Below are positions 46,826 to 59,589 of a DNA stretch of 64,000 nucleotides, in pieces. Made by a program: the position numbers and the translations under genes. The first letter of the stretch is position 1. Every line of letters begins with the position of its first letter. This DNA comes from Isoetes taiwanensis. Lineage: Eukaryota; Streptophyta; Lycopodiopsida; Isoetales; Isoetaceae. Where the stretch lies: positions 6,153,468 to 6,217,467 of the forward strand of contig JAJEKV010000076.1 in NCBI GenBank assembly GCA_021234155.1, given 5' to 3'. A model generated the notes under the pieces. That model saw only the letters and a list, made by a program, of their open reading frames with translations, had not been told where the DNA came from and did no database searches.

Positions 46826-47655
46826 CTAGGTTTCCTCGGGATAAGTGAGTTGAACTTGTGAGCAGTCTTCCAGGGATATGACCTTATTCCCACCTTTTGT
46901 AACTGAGTGGTCATCCAGATTGATGACAGAGTGATCAAAGTTGCCATGACTAGTGCTCACATCAGTTTTCTGTTCATAATTGCAGCCAACCATAGGGAGA
47001 GGAGCCCTTGGGTCAGTGGTCACTCTAGGTGGCATTTTTGGAATGAAAGGTGTAGGTTTCCAGTTGCCAGTAGATAAATGTTTGCTAGGTACAGAATAAG
47101 AAGGTCGGCTATTGGAAGGCAGATTTTTTATAAAGGAAGTAGGTCTGATGGATTTCTCAACAACTTCCGAGAGCTTGTTGTATCAAACATCATTTTGAGG
47201 TTCGTTTGAGGTTTCTCGACATACACCATGGCCATTTCCAGTAGTACCCTTCTAACTTCAAGATAAGATATGAAGGATAGCACAGCAGATTTCATAGTCT
47301 TGTTCAGCAGCTTTGACATAATGACCATTTTTGCCATTGGAGTTGTTCCTGGATAAATGACCTCCATGTGATTGAGCAGGTACCAGACTCCTTGGTCAAA
47401 CCAAATGATGCCACTCGGACAGTCATTTTTCTTATCATTTTTCTTATCTGTTTTCTTCTTCTCGCACTTGCACTTGAAGTACGGGCAATGTGTCCTCCAA
47501 ACCTTTTTCAGGTAGAAGTCCCCTCGATCTTCATTAGGATAAGCCATGTTACCCTTCTGACTAACAAACAGTCCAGTATTTTTAGTACAAGTTTGGTAAA
47601 AAAAGGTGATATCAAATGGTACCTCCATTTTTTCCATGATGAAGTACTTTTCTAG
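46826..47655 (-). CDS. Unknown protein region upstream of the RVT reverse transcriptase
   Basis: Frame 47637-47128 (169 codons) continues after one frame break into 46826-47035. Visible features are a Cys-containing basic stretch (CPYFKCKCEKKKTDKK), a WFDQGVWYLLNHME segment, a hydrophobic helix-like part, and a Pro/Ser/Thr-rich linker (NLPSNSRPSYSVPSKH). An acceptor-like AAACTAG precedes the start. Placement just 5' of the reverse transcriptase on the same strand suggests an N-terminal exon of the same gene or a partner ORF. I recognise no domain. Confidence 0.4.
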
Positions 47656-48083
47656 TTTCAGGCATTAGAGGTAATTTGAGATCTCCTTTTGTCCCCATAA
47701 GAATCCTCCAATAGAATGAGTACTCTACATCAAACTGCAATTAATGCAGTATTAACAACTTCATTGCTGTCGTTTTTTCCCTATAACTTTTGATCTACTC
47801 ATGAAAATGATGCGGCGTTTGTTGCATTAGATGCAGAATGAAAAGATCTTTCAAGTGATATATGGTTATGATGTATTTCAATACAAGCCATATGTGTTAA
47901 CCTTAAAAAATATGGTTTTTTGCTCTTTTCTTATATATTTACATCCCAAAAGATATAACAATGGGTTGTCATTAGAAAGATCTTGAGGAGACAAATCCAT
48001 TGCCACAAATAGTGTTCGAATCGGAGTTTTTGATCAAAAGTTATAGTAGAAAAATGACACTGAAAAAGTTAGTTAGAAGTGCA

Positions 48084-48899
48084 TTAATTACTGCTGCCAC
48101 ATAATACTGGAATAAAATACACTGGAGCGGCTTTGATTTTAGCAGTGTTGACCTCACTGTCAGAAATTCCAGCAAAGGCTTTCCAAGTCTCAAGTTCCAA
48201 TGGGGCCAAGGCTCCAAAATTCTGGCTTTTCCACAAAACATGATCATAGGCAACAGACAAACATTCAACAGCATGTTCAGTAATAATGGGAAAACATGAA
48301 GAATTTGCAAGAGTAAGATTTGGGACCCTGTCCTCCATATTTTGCACTTGATTGGGAAAATAGTCGTTCACCTTGTCAAGAAGTTTTATATCACCAAAGC
48401 TCAAAAGATCAGCTTCAGAGAGGTCATTATCAGTAAAAAGGCATTCATATGATTCCTCTGGAGCTATTACCTCATCAATTTCAAAGGTAAGGTATTTGAT
48501 ATCATTAGCCTTTTCCATGGCATTGAGGCCAACCATGAACTTTTTCCCAGTGTCATCTTCATGGCAGGTTCTAGAAAACAGTATACTGGCCATATCCTCA
48601 TACAGAGAGACAAGAATAACCTTAGAATTTTTAAAGTCATAGTTGGGTTTTTTGATAAGATGGAAGGTCTTGAACCAACGACTAAAGCCCAGGCATGAGA
48701 CCGGAGACCACTTCTTTTCAACCAGATTGAATTCTCTGAACTTGATATAATCATGGATATGCTTGTTTTTTATGCAGGCCAGAACCGTCTGAACAGCAAC
48801 ATTTAGACTGTCCACTCCATATTTGTCATATTCCAGCTCTAAAAGTTCTTTAATCCAATAGTTGTAGGTACCAACATCTTCAGGAAGAGTGGTTTTGTC
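48084..48899 (-). CDS. Unknown protein, exon-like 272-codon frame upstream of the RVT locus
   Basis: This is one of the longest clean frames in the window. It is open from a splice-acceptor-like CTGATTATTTAG (exon start 48899) to 48084. A possible donor, GCA|GTAATT, lies near 48095. The product starts DKTTLPEDVGTYNYWIKELL, then has a mixed alpha/beta-like composition with acidic patches (EIDEVIAPEESYECLF, EADLLSFGDIKLLDKV) and ends in AAPVYFIPVLCG. No start codon context, transmembrane segment or known motif is evident. Same strand and order as the RVT reverse transcriptase suggest a 5' exon of that gene. A host gene interrupted by repeats is equally possible. Confidence 0.45.
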   Translation of the reverse strand, partial: DKTTLPEDVGTYNYWIKELLELEYDKYGVDSLNVAVQTVLACIKNKHIHDYIKFREFNLVEKKWSPVSCLGFSRWFKTFHLIKKPNYDFKNSKVILVSLYEDMASILFSRTCHEDDTGKKFMVGLNAMEKANDIKYLTFEIDEVIAPEESYECLFTDNDLSEADLLSFGDIKLLDKVNDYFPNQVQNMEDRVPNLTLANSSCFPIITEHAVECLSVAYDHVLWKSQNFGALAPLELETWKAFAGISDSEVNTAKIKAAPVYFIPVLCGSSN

Positions 48900-48952
48900 C
48901 TAAATAATCAGAAAAACATATGTCAAAAGAAGAATCTTGGTTATCCTTCTAG

Positions 48953-48987
48953 ATATACAAGAATTTGGCGCCGGCGGAGCCGGCGCC
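48953..48987. repeat. GC-rich hairpin motif, copy 2
   Basis: ATATACAAGAATTT followed by a perfect 9-bp stem GGCGCCGGC-GGA-GCCGGCGCC (48967-48987). Same orientation and layout as 36683-36717. It sits about 50 bp upstream (minus-strand sense) of the 272-codon frame. Function unknown. Confidence 0.85.
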
Positions 48988-51900
48988 TAGTGTCCGACAA
49001 CACCATAAATAGTTGGGTATCTAGTGCAATGGTGTATTGTGTTTTGTGGTGTGTGCATTGTGAATAGTGCATTAGAACACACCACTGGGAGTTTTAACGC
49101 ACCACTGGGAGTTGAACCCAAGTGCGACGTTCGGTGCGACGCCCATGGTGTAGAGAGTGATGCCTGATCACCACATTTGCTAGATTCTATCTAAATTGGT
49201 ATCAGTCCAGATTCAATATATCCAGAGGCAAACCATGTCTATTATATGGGGCGTATTATTTCATCCTGAAATAACCACTCTATTGATGCAACTTTGCCAT
49301 TCTTGATTCTCTATTAAAGCTTTCAAATGAAACAGCAAATCCTAGGTTTCAAAAGTTGTCCCTTTAAAAAACGGCATCTCTGAGGCCCTCTTGGACGTGA
49401 ACCAATCGGCAAAGTTCATACTTCTGCGAGATTTTTCTGACAAAGCAGAACGACTCAACAATTAGGATGCATGGTTGAAGTCCTTAAAATTGACCGAACA
49501 AAATGTCATCCCAACAAAATTGCGAGGATGAGCTTCAGATTAATTTCTTATTTTGCACATTGTCTGGCAAGAAACATTGCGTTGCCGTCTATGGTCCCGG
49601 GCTAAAAATTTAGCCACGGATCGCTTTGTTAAAAGCCCACTACCTTACACAGCCAGATGCCCGGTCAGATTCCTCAAAAGGCGGCGGCCGTTTGCTTCTC
49701 TGGGGGCAGGGGTGGGATATCACGGATATTCATCAGATGGGCCAGGGGTGGGTCGATTCATCTGGTGTCGACTCGCTCCAATCTTTTTATCCATGAATTG
49801 AAGGAATTCATTATCATAGTTTTTGGCTTATCCTCTGTTTTGGCAGAATAGGAAGCATAAACCATTGTGAGCCCCATGTATCGGATCTGCAGGCCCCAAA
49901 ATAGGCGCCTTGTTGATCCGCACAGCACAGCTTTGATTCGCACGCTTCAAAGCAGCTATAAGAACGTGGGTAAGGTTTAATTGCTGCCATTTCTCAAGCA
50001 TCAAGTGAGGACAGTTCAGGAATTCATCAGGAAAGAGGAAATACAGCAAAAAATCCTTGCCAGTACAGAAGCACAGCAAAGATCTTGAAACATCTTGAAA
50101 CAGAGGCGAAATCGGAAAAAATTAATCCATATTGCTCGTTCTTTTGTATCGGTCATTACTTAATCTAAAAAGGCATTTTTGCTGCAACTATTGAAACTGT
50201 CTGCCATAGTTTTCGGAGCTGTGCAGTTTTTCGATTAATTTCTTGCTCTGGATTCATAGCCCTCCCTAGTGGAGAAGAATATAGCCAGAGCCCAGATGAA
50301 ACAACAGTAAGAAAAAACCCGAACCAGGCCGGAACCCAGCTTTTCATAAATGAAAACAACAACAAAATAGAGCTGGCAGGGTATAGGAGGCTGAAGCATG
50401 AACTGGATACAAAATCTTTCTTCAATTTTGCCATGTAAGTTCTTGGCACAGATTCAATTTTGGAATTTAGAGTAAGGTGGGCCTTATGAATCTAGGAAAT
50501 CTAAGAAGCCTGGAGCCAAAGCTGGGCAAGAAGGGACAAATTTCTTCTGAATCCGGTCATTATCCTCCTACCAGATAGTTAAAATCTAAATTGAATCTTC
50601 GAAGTAAAGCAAGTAAAAGAGTCCCCTGGTTTAGACACAGGAATTGATAAACAGAGAACGATTTTAGCATCAGAGCCTTCAAGGTACTTTGTTTGGCGGA
50701 GAAGGACGGCAGGCCTTAGAAGGGAGGGACATAGAAGGGAAGGGGCAACCATAGCAAATTCCACCTCACAGTTGTAAGTTGATCCAAAGCAGAGCAAACG
50801 AGCCCAAACAGAGCAGTTCTACTGTAAAAAATCCGCATATACTAAGCCAAATCATGATATCTAAAGGCCCAAATGGAAAAACCCAAACCTCCAGAATTAA
50901 TACGATGCTCTGAAGCAACAGATTCTTGACAGGTTTTGTATCAATCATAACAAAAATCGATTCAAACACTCATCTATAGCAACGTACCTGGATATTTATC
51001 TTTTTTTGTTTTGCCTCTTTTATTAGACGACGCTTTACAGGGGCGGTTTTAGATTTGTGGACGCGATAGGGCAGAACAAAGCTCCTGGGTTCAATAAAGG
51101 TGCGCCAGAGCTCTCGGTATTTGGCAACAAATGACTCTTCGGCCCGGAAGGAAAAATGAAATTTTCAAAAAAATGCAGCTTATCGGTTTTACACTAAATT
51201 CACATAATTCCAAAATGGTTTTTGGAGCCGTTTTTTTTTAATAATCATATATCGTTCCATATATATATAGGAACGATGATTACTAGAACTTGAATTAGAT
51301 ATATCTATCATTCTCCCATCTCTCTCGACCGTCTCCCCAGACCAGCCACGTGGGCTCTTCCAGAAGATATCTGCGCTTTTCCTTTCTGTATCTGTGCCTT
51401 TTGAGTCCGCCGCCCTTCTCCGGCACCCCTGAATTATTTCTTCGTTTCGAGCTCCAACGGTGAGCCTTTACCTTGGTTTCTGTCGTCACCACAGGCAACA
51501 GATATAACATAATTATTGGTCTGCAAATGATACATAGAGGCCGCCCCGTTCTCCGTTGTCTAAAAAGCACGCAAATTATGTCCTTCCTATATTCGCTGAT
51601 TGCAGTTCCCGCGACCCCTCTAGCCTATCCCCGATTTCATAACAGAGCAAAGGTAGATGAATCGAAGCCTCTGCATAAAGGCCCTTTCTTCCTTCTTTGT
51701 TTTACTACCTGGAATGCGGAATTTATGGGAAAAGTAAATCGACCTCTGAGGATTTTTATGGTCGAATCCATGGCTCTTTCAACAAAATTTTGAATCCTGT
51801 AATAATCATACAGTGGTTTCTCACATATTGATCGATTACACAGTTTGATCGATTACACAGTTTAATGAGTGGGCTTTTTGAATAAACATATGGGTTCTGG

Positions 51901-52153
51901 GCCCAATTGATGGGTTTTGTAGGGGTGTTTTTTTGCTAGTGGTGTACAAAAAAATGAAATTCAAGCACTAAATCAGCACCTTCATAGGTAACATGTGTGA
52001 TCAGGGCTTCACATTACCAATATGCTCATTATGTTATACATAACTAAAGAACATCCCAGTATTTTTTGAAGGGCAATGAAGGGCAAGGGAAGGGCAATGA
52101 AGGGTAGCTTGAAGGGCAACCAGCACCCTATGTCCTGGACTGCTTTATTGTAC
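48988..52153. other. Stretch without a confident gene
   Basis: Several small minus frames lie between 49.7 and 51.0 kb. The most protein-like (50165-50434) starts MAKLKKDFVSSSCFSLLYP, has two hydrophobic segments (ILLLFSF and FFLTVVSSGLWLY) and ends in a polar tail, but no family is recognised. A perfect ATCGTTCC...GGAACGAT inverted repeat flanks an AT run near 51251-51277. GAAGGGCAAT-type repeats lie at about 52067-52125. Confidence 0.4.
51735..51790. repeat. Dispersed repeat also found beyond the LTR element
   Basis: TTTTTATGGTCGAATCCATG, then GCTCTTTCAACAAAATTTTG, resembles TCTTTATGGTTGAATTCATG, then GCCCTTTGAACAAAATTTC, at 63126-63165. Both copies are in the same orientation. Confidence 0.6.
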
Positions 52154-52158
52154 ACCAC

Positions 52159-54627
52159 TGTTAAAGGTAATCCTGGCAAAACCTTCAACCTCGGTGGTTT
52201 TAGAACCTCCAAGGTTGCTTAAGGCAACCACTCGAAAGTGCAAAAGATTCGAAAAGAATCACAAAAGATCCTTTGGAAGTGTATTTCCTCGAAGAGAAAA
52301 AAAAAGTCGCCTCACAAAATCTCTTGTAGAATGTGATCTATGGGGCTATGGGTGTGGATATCACTCCTTGATGTTCTCAACACTTGTCACTCCACAGACC
52401 GCAAAAGCTCAAAGAAGGTCGAGTAGGCTAGATGGAAGTAGATTCAAGTCACCAGTCAATTTTTGGTCAATATCGACAGAGAGAGTGATGTTTGGAACTC
52501 GATATTGGTGATGAATTTTTGGGACTATCAACTCTATCTCTCTCTCAGATTTGTCCGCACAACAGGGCCAACTATTCTTCTTGACCAGAAAGGATCCAAT
52601 TTTCTCTTTTGATAATTCTTAGCCTAAGACCTGTAAGAAGAAAAATGTTCTTGAGAGATAATGTTTTGTAAGGGTCAATCAGACGTGTATCTTATGTTGT
52701 CTACTTCCACATACTTTGTTTTGACAGATTGAAGTTCAAACAAAGGGCTCTCCCATGCTCCACACCTGTTGTAATACCTCATGTTCTAACAATGCCAACT
52801 TTCCATTGCAATGCAGGGGATTTGGCTTTTGCACTTTCTAAGGGTTTGTGATATAGGTAGACAAAAACAACTTAACAATGTGCACGGGCACTAGATACTC
52901 ACGCTATGACAATAAATCTATGATAATTTTTGCTTTTGAAAAGGTCACAAAGTAACTCAAACAGATCACGCAAAGGTGGGATTTTCAATTGAATCCATCC
53001 TCGGAAGATACAATATAACATCCCAAGCTCGGGGCCTTGGGCATGGTGTGGATCAAATAGGTGGACATAAAAATCCGAGAATTAAGTCAATAATCGGGAT
53101 CAAAGGTAAACATAGGAGGTCAGGATCAAGCTCAAGGTTGTCAAGCGGTCCTTCTTCAAAGCCAAAAATCTTCTTTGCCTTCAAGCCCTAAAAAATCTTG
53201 TGTGCGAAAAATCCCTCTTGTAGAATGTCTTGCTCCGTTGAAATCTTCATCATTTCTTTCAAATCTTCTGTCTTTTAGCCCCGCACTAAGCATTCATGGC
53301 ATTAAACATAATGATTCTAAGGGTTTTAGGTTTGAATTAATGGTTTGTTAGGTCGCCTCGAACGGATCTTGGCATTTTTCCATTTAGGTTTGGCGGTTCA
53401 AGAGAAATATCCCACAGGCCCAATTCAATTTGAGACAAAGTATATAAGGCTCAAAAATTTGATTTCTTGTGATTGACAAAGTGTGTCCACGGGATTCGGC
53501 ACCTCCCGCCCCACGCCCGGATGCTCCCATGGTGGGGGATTGGCTTGGAAGAGAAATTAGGCTAGGGGGGTAGATAGGAAAATTTTTGCACCCCCTTACA
53601 CCCTATGGCACGATTCTCTAGAACACATATACCATGCCTAAAATAAGGCCTTTTCTCAAAATTCTTTTTTCTAGGGGAATCTTTTTTTGTGCCCTATAAT
53701 ATTCACGGGGTCTTTTTTCACCATAGAGCTTTTTGGAATTTGGAAAAAATTTGGGGAGTGGATGAAGTGGCATTTGAAAACATGGCATGGCTAGGTAGTA
53801 TGACATGGCCAATGGGAATGATGACGGTCGACCCACTTGAATTTGAAAAATTCTCTCTAGTCAAAATTTTTAGAATGATGTGGAGATGATGTGTGTGAAT
53901 GATGAGGTGTCAAAGGTGATGTGGCAACAATGATATCTTGAAATGAATTTTTGATTTGAATGAGAGTTTGAGATGAAAAGGATGAAATGGTGATGGGTGT
54001 GATGTGTGTAGTAAGGTGTAGGGGACTTGGCACATCTAGTGCTCATTAGGAAGCCAAAAATTTTGTGGAGCATCTTTGAGGCATCTTTGAGGCATATTTG
54101 AATTTTTAGCATTTCCCTTAGGGATTTTGCAAGCCTCTCTACATTTTGCTCAAGTTGCATGGAATGTTGACTTCATAAGCAAAGTTATGACTAAGTCAAG
54201 TCCCTCTTGAACTAGTGGATGATGAAGCAAGTGGGTGTTTTATGAAGGTGTATTTTGACTAGAAAGAACTTTCAAGGTCAAGTTTGACTTTGGGAGGTGT
54301 ATGAGGAAGGAGTCAAGGTTCAATGCTATTTGGGATGGTGGAGTGGATGAGGATGGAAATCAAAAGAATGCCAAAGATGCCAAGCTCATAAATGATCACA
54401 TACCATGGAATGCTCTTCAAGGGGTCTTCTTTCTGTCTTCTCTACACTTCCTATGCTTGTTTGACCTTTTGCATCTTGAGTGACTTGAGTCAATTGTCCT
54501 TCCTTTGCTCTTCAAACTTGAATGTATGCTAGTGAAGCATTCTCCTATTATCTTGCAAATTGAACCAAACCCGATAGGATTAGTGCTAATATATGCTTAG
54601 CTTTTTACATGCCGCCATAGCATGGCA
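52159..54627 (-). repeat. 3' LTR of the Ty3/gypsy element
   Basis: Begins on the plus strand with TGTTAAAGGTAATCC and ends in CCATAGCATGGCA. Pairs along its whole length with 60620-63083. The 53740-54590 part is almost identical to its partner. Small frames inside (for example plus 54301-54483, minus 53870-54160) occur in both LTRs and are not genes. Confidence 0.9.
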
Positions 54628-55329
54628 AAGATTATGCCAAACAAAAAGAGAAGGCTGGTCTTCCAAACCCCTTTGACTAGCTGCTTGATGACTCTTGACC
54701 TGTTCTCCAGCCGGTTGCCAATATGAGAATATGGTTGGCAACTCAATGACTTGATATGGATTGAAGGTGATAGATTTGATATTATGAAGCGTGCATATGA
54801 TGCTACTTTCGGATGAACTCGCATGGAAAATAAATCTCTTTAGTTATGAGAAGTCGCTGCGGGATGGTGGTATGACAAACAGCTTGGGAAATTTATTGGC
54901 AATGGAGGAGGACTTTCGATGCAATGAGGTCAACTCTTGATCGGATGATGATGGAGATAAACATAAGGATGCACCTCGCATATGAAGATAAAGCTTGTTA
55001 GTAGTGAGTTGTTTGGTGTGGAGGCAATGTCGGCCAACTCGGATGATGGAGATCAATGTAGTGCAATGGAAGAGATGTGTGATGATATGCTCGGGATGCA
55101 CCTGCATGGAACTATGATCATTAGTATCAATTCACTCCCTTGATTGATCACAATCTGCATAGCAACACTTATAAATTCATTAACACACAAATAATAACCC
55201 TAAAGCGTAACTACATTCACTAAGACAGGCCTAACTCGATCTAGTTTTAACCATATGTATTAACTATACCTAGCTACATCTTACCACGTAGATTCCAGTT
55301 TTGAACGAGCAAGGGCAACATGTTGTTGC

Positions 55330-56360
55330 CAATACCTTTTAGGTGCACAATGTTGATAGGGTTCATCAATTCTCGCCATCAAGAATATCCTTCACCAATA
55401 TGAATCCTTGCCACTGTCCCTATTACTTCAAATGGTCCCTCCCAAAGATTTTCGAATTTTGTTGCCATATCTTCCCTTGCTTTGTTCCACTTTTAACACT
55501 AACTCTCCTTCTTTCAAGACTTCCCGTAATTTATGTGTCAGCTTTGAAGGCTGCAATATCCTTGGCCTTTTTCCTTATTATTGCATTCTCGGCCTCATCT
55601 ATGCTCCTGCTTCGCATCAATCTCAAAATTTTAGAGCATTATCCATTTCAAATTTATCTGATAGGCCACCGAAGTGATGGAAGCTCTAACTCTATAGGGT
55701 AACAATCGATTCTATCCCATACACCAAACCTGAAAGGGGTGTGCTTTGTAGCCACTTTGATGGTAGTTCAGTATGCCCAAAGTGCATCATGAAGTTTCAA
55801 ATGCCAATCCTTTCTTGAAATATCGATGGTCTTCTTCGGGGATTGACTTGAGAGTCTTATTGGTTGACTCACTTTGGCCATTTCCGAGGGTAATAGGATG
55901 AACTCTTGGTGTGTTTGACTTTGGGTGGCTAGAAGTAATGCAATCGTGTGGTTGATGAATTGGTCCATCGTAAAAACAATTTTGAAAGGGATACCAACCG
56001 AGCGAGATATTTTCATGTAGAAACCTTGCGTAGCTTGGGCATTGGCTTCTCTCAGGAATTGCCTCCGCCCATTTGGTAAAGTATGTCGTTGGCAACTAAT
56101 ATAAACCGGTGCCGAAATGAGGAAGGTGGGTCTATGGGGCCTATAAATCCTCCCCACATTTGAAAAGGTCCAGGGAAATTATGGCAGTCGGTGGCATTTG
56201 GTTGTAATTTTTGCCAAAACTGCATTTGTAAGATTTTATAGCTTCATAACAATCCTTAAAGAGAGTAGGCCAAAAGTATCCCCGACCTTTAAAATCTTTT
56301 TTTTGTTGTAAGGTCCGCTGCAAAGTGTCCTCCACAAACTCCCTCATGACACGCCTCAAT
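55330..56360 (-). pseudogene. Integrase domain relic (Ty3/gypsy)
   Basis: Minus frames 56359-56141, 56157-55768 and 56095-55787 overlap in different phases. Visible pieces are the region after the zinc-binding domain (GRGYFWPTLFKDCYEAIKSY), a core with EANAQATQGF and NGQ(S/A)ESTNKTLKSI, ISRKDWHLKLHDALWAY, and a C-terminal TKFENLWEGPFEVIGTVARI near 55390-55460 with IVHLKG after it. Order and motifs are those of the DDE integrase that inserts the cDNA. Several frameshifts show it is non-functional. Confidence 0.8.
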
Positions 56361-56865
56361 TATCATTCTAGCCTCTTCCCTATCCCACATCTCAGCAAGA
56401 CTCCTTCCTTGTCACTTTGCATAGGATCCCTTCAATTAGACCAACTTTTGCATTTGTCCCTAAATCTCCTTTCTTGGCCGCCACTCAAGTTCTTAGGTAA
56501 CTCATTGCTTTCCAAATAGTTTCGATGTCAAATTGCCAATCAATGTTTTCGCATCAACAGAGATCAAGTTTGTTAGATTGTCATCAACACACAAACCATC
56601 TTGATCTTCATGCTCAAACAACACAAGTGGAAGGTAGGAGCTGGGATTCTCGATCAACTTTACCACCTTTACAAGAATATCATAAGCTTGGATCTTACAA
56701 GCCCATCACGCACAATTTGGCCTTTTACGCTTTTTGCAAATAGGAGTGAAAAAGGATTTTGCCTCATGAGCACTTGCACCCTCGATTGTTTTGCGTAGAT
56801 GTCCTTGCCTTTCTATCAAAAACATCGTGGCTGCTGCACTCTTCTCCAACCTGGGATACCTAATC

Positions 56866-58172
56866 TCAAAGATCGGACCACATCTTGCTTGCAAAAAAGT
56901 AATCACATGATCCCCTTGTAATGATTGCCACACCAATTGCTTTCTTTGTCACACCGATGTAAGCTTTAAAAGGCTTCTCTAGATCAGGAGGTTTTAGCGG
57001 GATAGATTTGCAAATGGCATCAATGATTTTGTCAAAAGAATTTTGGCATTGCTCATCCCAATCTACTAGGATGTGTTTGCTTTCACTTTTGGAGAACTTC
57101 CCAACCTTTGTGAGACGGGAGATTGGGCTTATGGTGTGGGAAAAATGAGGGACATACATTCTCAAGAAGTCTGGTCATCCCTATGAAGCTCTTAACTTTG
57201 TTTGAGGGTTTTTGGAGGTGTCATTTCCTTAGGGCTTCAATCTTATCACGGATATTTGAATTCTAGCTGTAGACACTACATGCCCAAGCAATTCCCCTTT
57301 TGATGATAAAAAAAACACACTTTTTGGGGTTCGGACTCACTCCCCTTTCTACACAAGTCAAACAACATGGTTAGTATATCAAAATGTCTTTCCGAGAAGT
57401 TCCCAAACAAAGATCGTCCAAAAACACGAAAAATGTTAGCTGGCATTTCTTTAAAATTGCATCCATGGCTCTTTGGAATGTTGCGAAGCATTCATCAATC
57501 AAAATGGCATTCTTTTCATGGCAAATGTTCCCCAAGGTGTGATAAATGAAGTTTTTGGCTGATCACCTTCCTTGATGCTTATCCGATTAAAACCCGAAAA
57601 GCCATCTAAGAATGAGTAAATTTCTTTACCTTTCAAAGATGCAACACCTCCTCCAGAAATGGCAAAGGGTAACAATCTTTGGCCAAGAGCTTTGTTTAAA
57701 TCTCTATAGTCTATGCAGATTCTAATGGCCTTGTTTTTTTTTCAACAGGAACAATGCAAGATAGCCACTTTCGGGGTTCACAATTTCAGTAATCACACCT
57801 GCATCTTTCATTTTGTATAATTCTTCCTTGATTAGACCTAATAGAGAAGCATTGATTCTTCTTAGCTTTTGTATGACGTGGTTTCATACCTCCCTTTATT
57901 TTAATTTCAAATTCACAAATGCTTTTGTCAATTCCCACCAGCCTCATCATAATCCCAAGCAAAGACATCCTTCCAATCATCAAAAATTTGGTAACCAAAG
58001 CATTATCCTCCTCTCCGAACAAATCTCCAACATATAACACCCTATCTAGACCCTTCTTATTGACCTTGACTTCCCTTACCTGCTTGTCTTCACTTGCATT
58101 GATTACCAGGATGGGGTATAGCTGTTGCAGCATCTCTTCTCTCAAGTTCCTCCTCTTGAATTGCTCCCTCAC
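56866..58172 (-). pseudogene. Reverse transcriptase and RNase H relic (Ty3/gypsy)
   Basis: Minus frame 58172-57786 leads into the RT. Fragments across 57850-57280 show KDCYPLPFLEEVL, SERHFDILTMLFDLCRKG and KVCFFYHQKGNCLG, the palm and connection region of gypsy RTs. Frame 57165-56866 carries FSHTISPISRLTKVGKF, CQNSFDKIIDAICKSIPLKP and KAYIGVTKKAIGVAI, the RT-RNase H junction. The YxDD box could not be read cleanly. Broken by stops and frameshifts throughout. Confidence 0.8.
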
Positions 58173-58997
58173 CCAAATGTTCTAGTAGCACAATTTCAAG
58201 ACAACGAGTGCGCTTCACCATTCTCGCGCCCCTTGGAACATGGCGTAGTTCCTGTGTATCAAAAATCCTTGCTTCCAAAGATGGCTTGACTTTTTGAGCT
58301 GCAACATGTCCTCATTCTTAGCCCGATATTCTCTCGATATTTGCTAGACGAGCCGAGAGTCTCCAAAGATGATCACATTCGATGTTTAGATTTTTTTGCC
58401 TCTTGAAGACGCAATCAATGCCTTATATTCTCGCCATATTAGAAGTGACATTAGGATAAATTCTTCCTACTTTAGCCAAAGAACCTCGTTTTGAGGCATC
58501 CTTGAGAATAGCAAAGCAGTAAGATGCCACATTAAGCCTTTTGGAAACACCACCATCAAAACCATAAATAAGCAAAATTGCTCAACCCGGTTGAAGCCAA
58601 CTCCTTTGAGATTTTTATGCTAGACCCCAACTCTAAAAAGATCCGGTTCAAATTCTCCACATGGATGTGATATCAACATTTCTTCTTCAATGAAATTCAT
58701 GCTTTCAAACTCTCCTAACTTATTATACAATGTTACCTTTTTCTTGCCATTTGAGATGGTACATTCTCCTTTTGACCACATGTGCCTAGCATCTACTTTG
58801 AGAGAAAGCCACCTTCCCGCCTAAAAGTAAGTCATAAATATCTGATTTATCCCTATTCCTTCAAAAGCAACCACCACAAAGTTAGCTGCAACCATTACTC
58901 CTTCAACATCAATAGGCACATTGCTAACTATTCCCAATCGGATTGATTTTAGAATTAGAGAAAGATTTCAAGATCATTGGAGCCTTCTTGTTTACTT

Positions 58998-59351
58998 CTA
59001 GACCACACGCCTCATGACATGGTGTGGCATCACGCTCAAGGGTGATCCTCCATCTAGCGTAACTTTGGTTAATATTTTCCCTTCCATTTTAGCAACATGG
59101 TGAAAGCTCGGGATCATTATCTTCCGGGTGAGCATGTGCTCATCAATGTGATTTGTCGGGGCAAACTCATCTTCCTTAGTAAGATTGAGCACCTTTCTTC
59201 CGTAAGAAGGGGCTATCTTGAGCAGTGGTCGTAACAAATCTACATGCATTATTTTAGAATTCTTCAATAAATATTCAAAATCCTCACAGATCTTTTTCCT
59301 TCTTGACAAATTTTTGAGCGGGAGGAGGAGGCACAACCAACGCTTGCTCAA
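58998..59351 (-). pseudogene. Aspartic protease relic (Ty3/gypsy)
   Basis: Minus frame contains ILTKVTLDGGSPLSVMPHHV, in which DGGS takes the place of the usual D-(S/T)-G active-site box. Gypsy families of the Tat type often read 'iDGGSalNvlp' here. Placed between the zinc knuckle and the RT, as expected for PR, which cleaves the gag-pol polyprotein. Confidence 0.7.
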
Positions 59352-59589
59352 AGATCTTTATGTTTCAAAATCCCAACTTCTTAGATTCTTTGGTTCTTTT
59401 CTCTTTGGCATTATTCATCCTTCCGGTGTGGGATGGCCATAATCTCCTCTTGCTCTTCAACTTCCTGCACAAACCTTATAGATGCACTTGGTTCACCAAT
59501 TTTAGATTTTTCTTGTCGGCAAAATATTCTTTGACACGTGCATCTATCCTCGTAATGTCCCTCTGACCTTACAAAATTCACATACGGGC

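Noticed and set aside
48953-48990. Helitron 3' end (hairpin followed by CTAG and T)
   Set aside because: The second copy at 36683-36717 lacks the CTRR ending, no Rep/helicase or TC 5' end was seen, and the hairpin directly abuts CTAG instead of lying a few bases upstream.
54301-54483. Plus-strand ORF repeated at 62759-62992
   Set aside because: It lies in both LTRs, runs opposite to the element's genes and has no motif. The duplication is the LTR pair, not a gene family.
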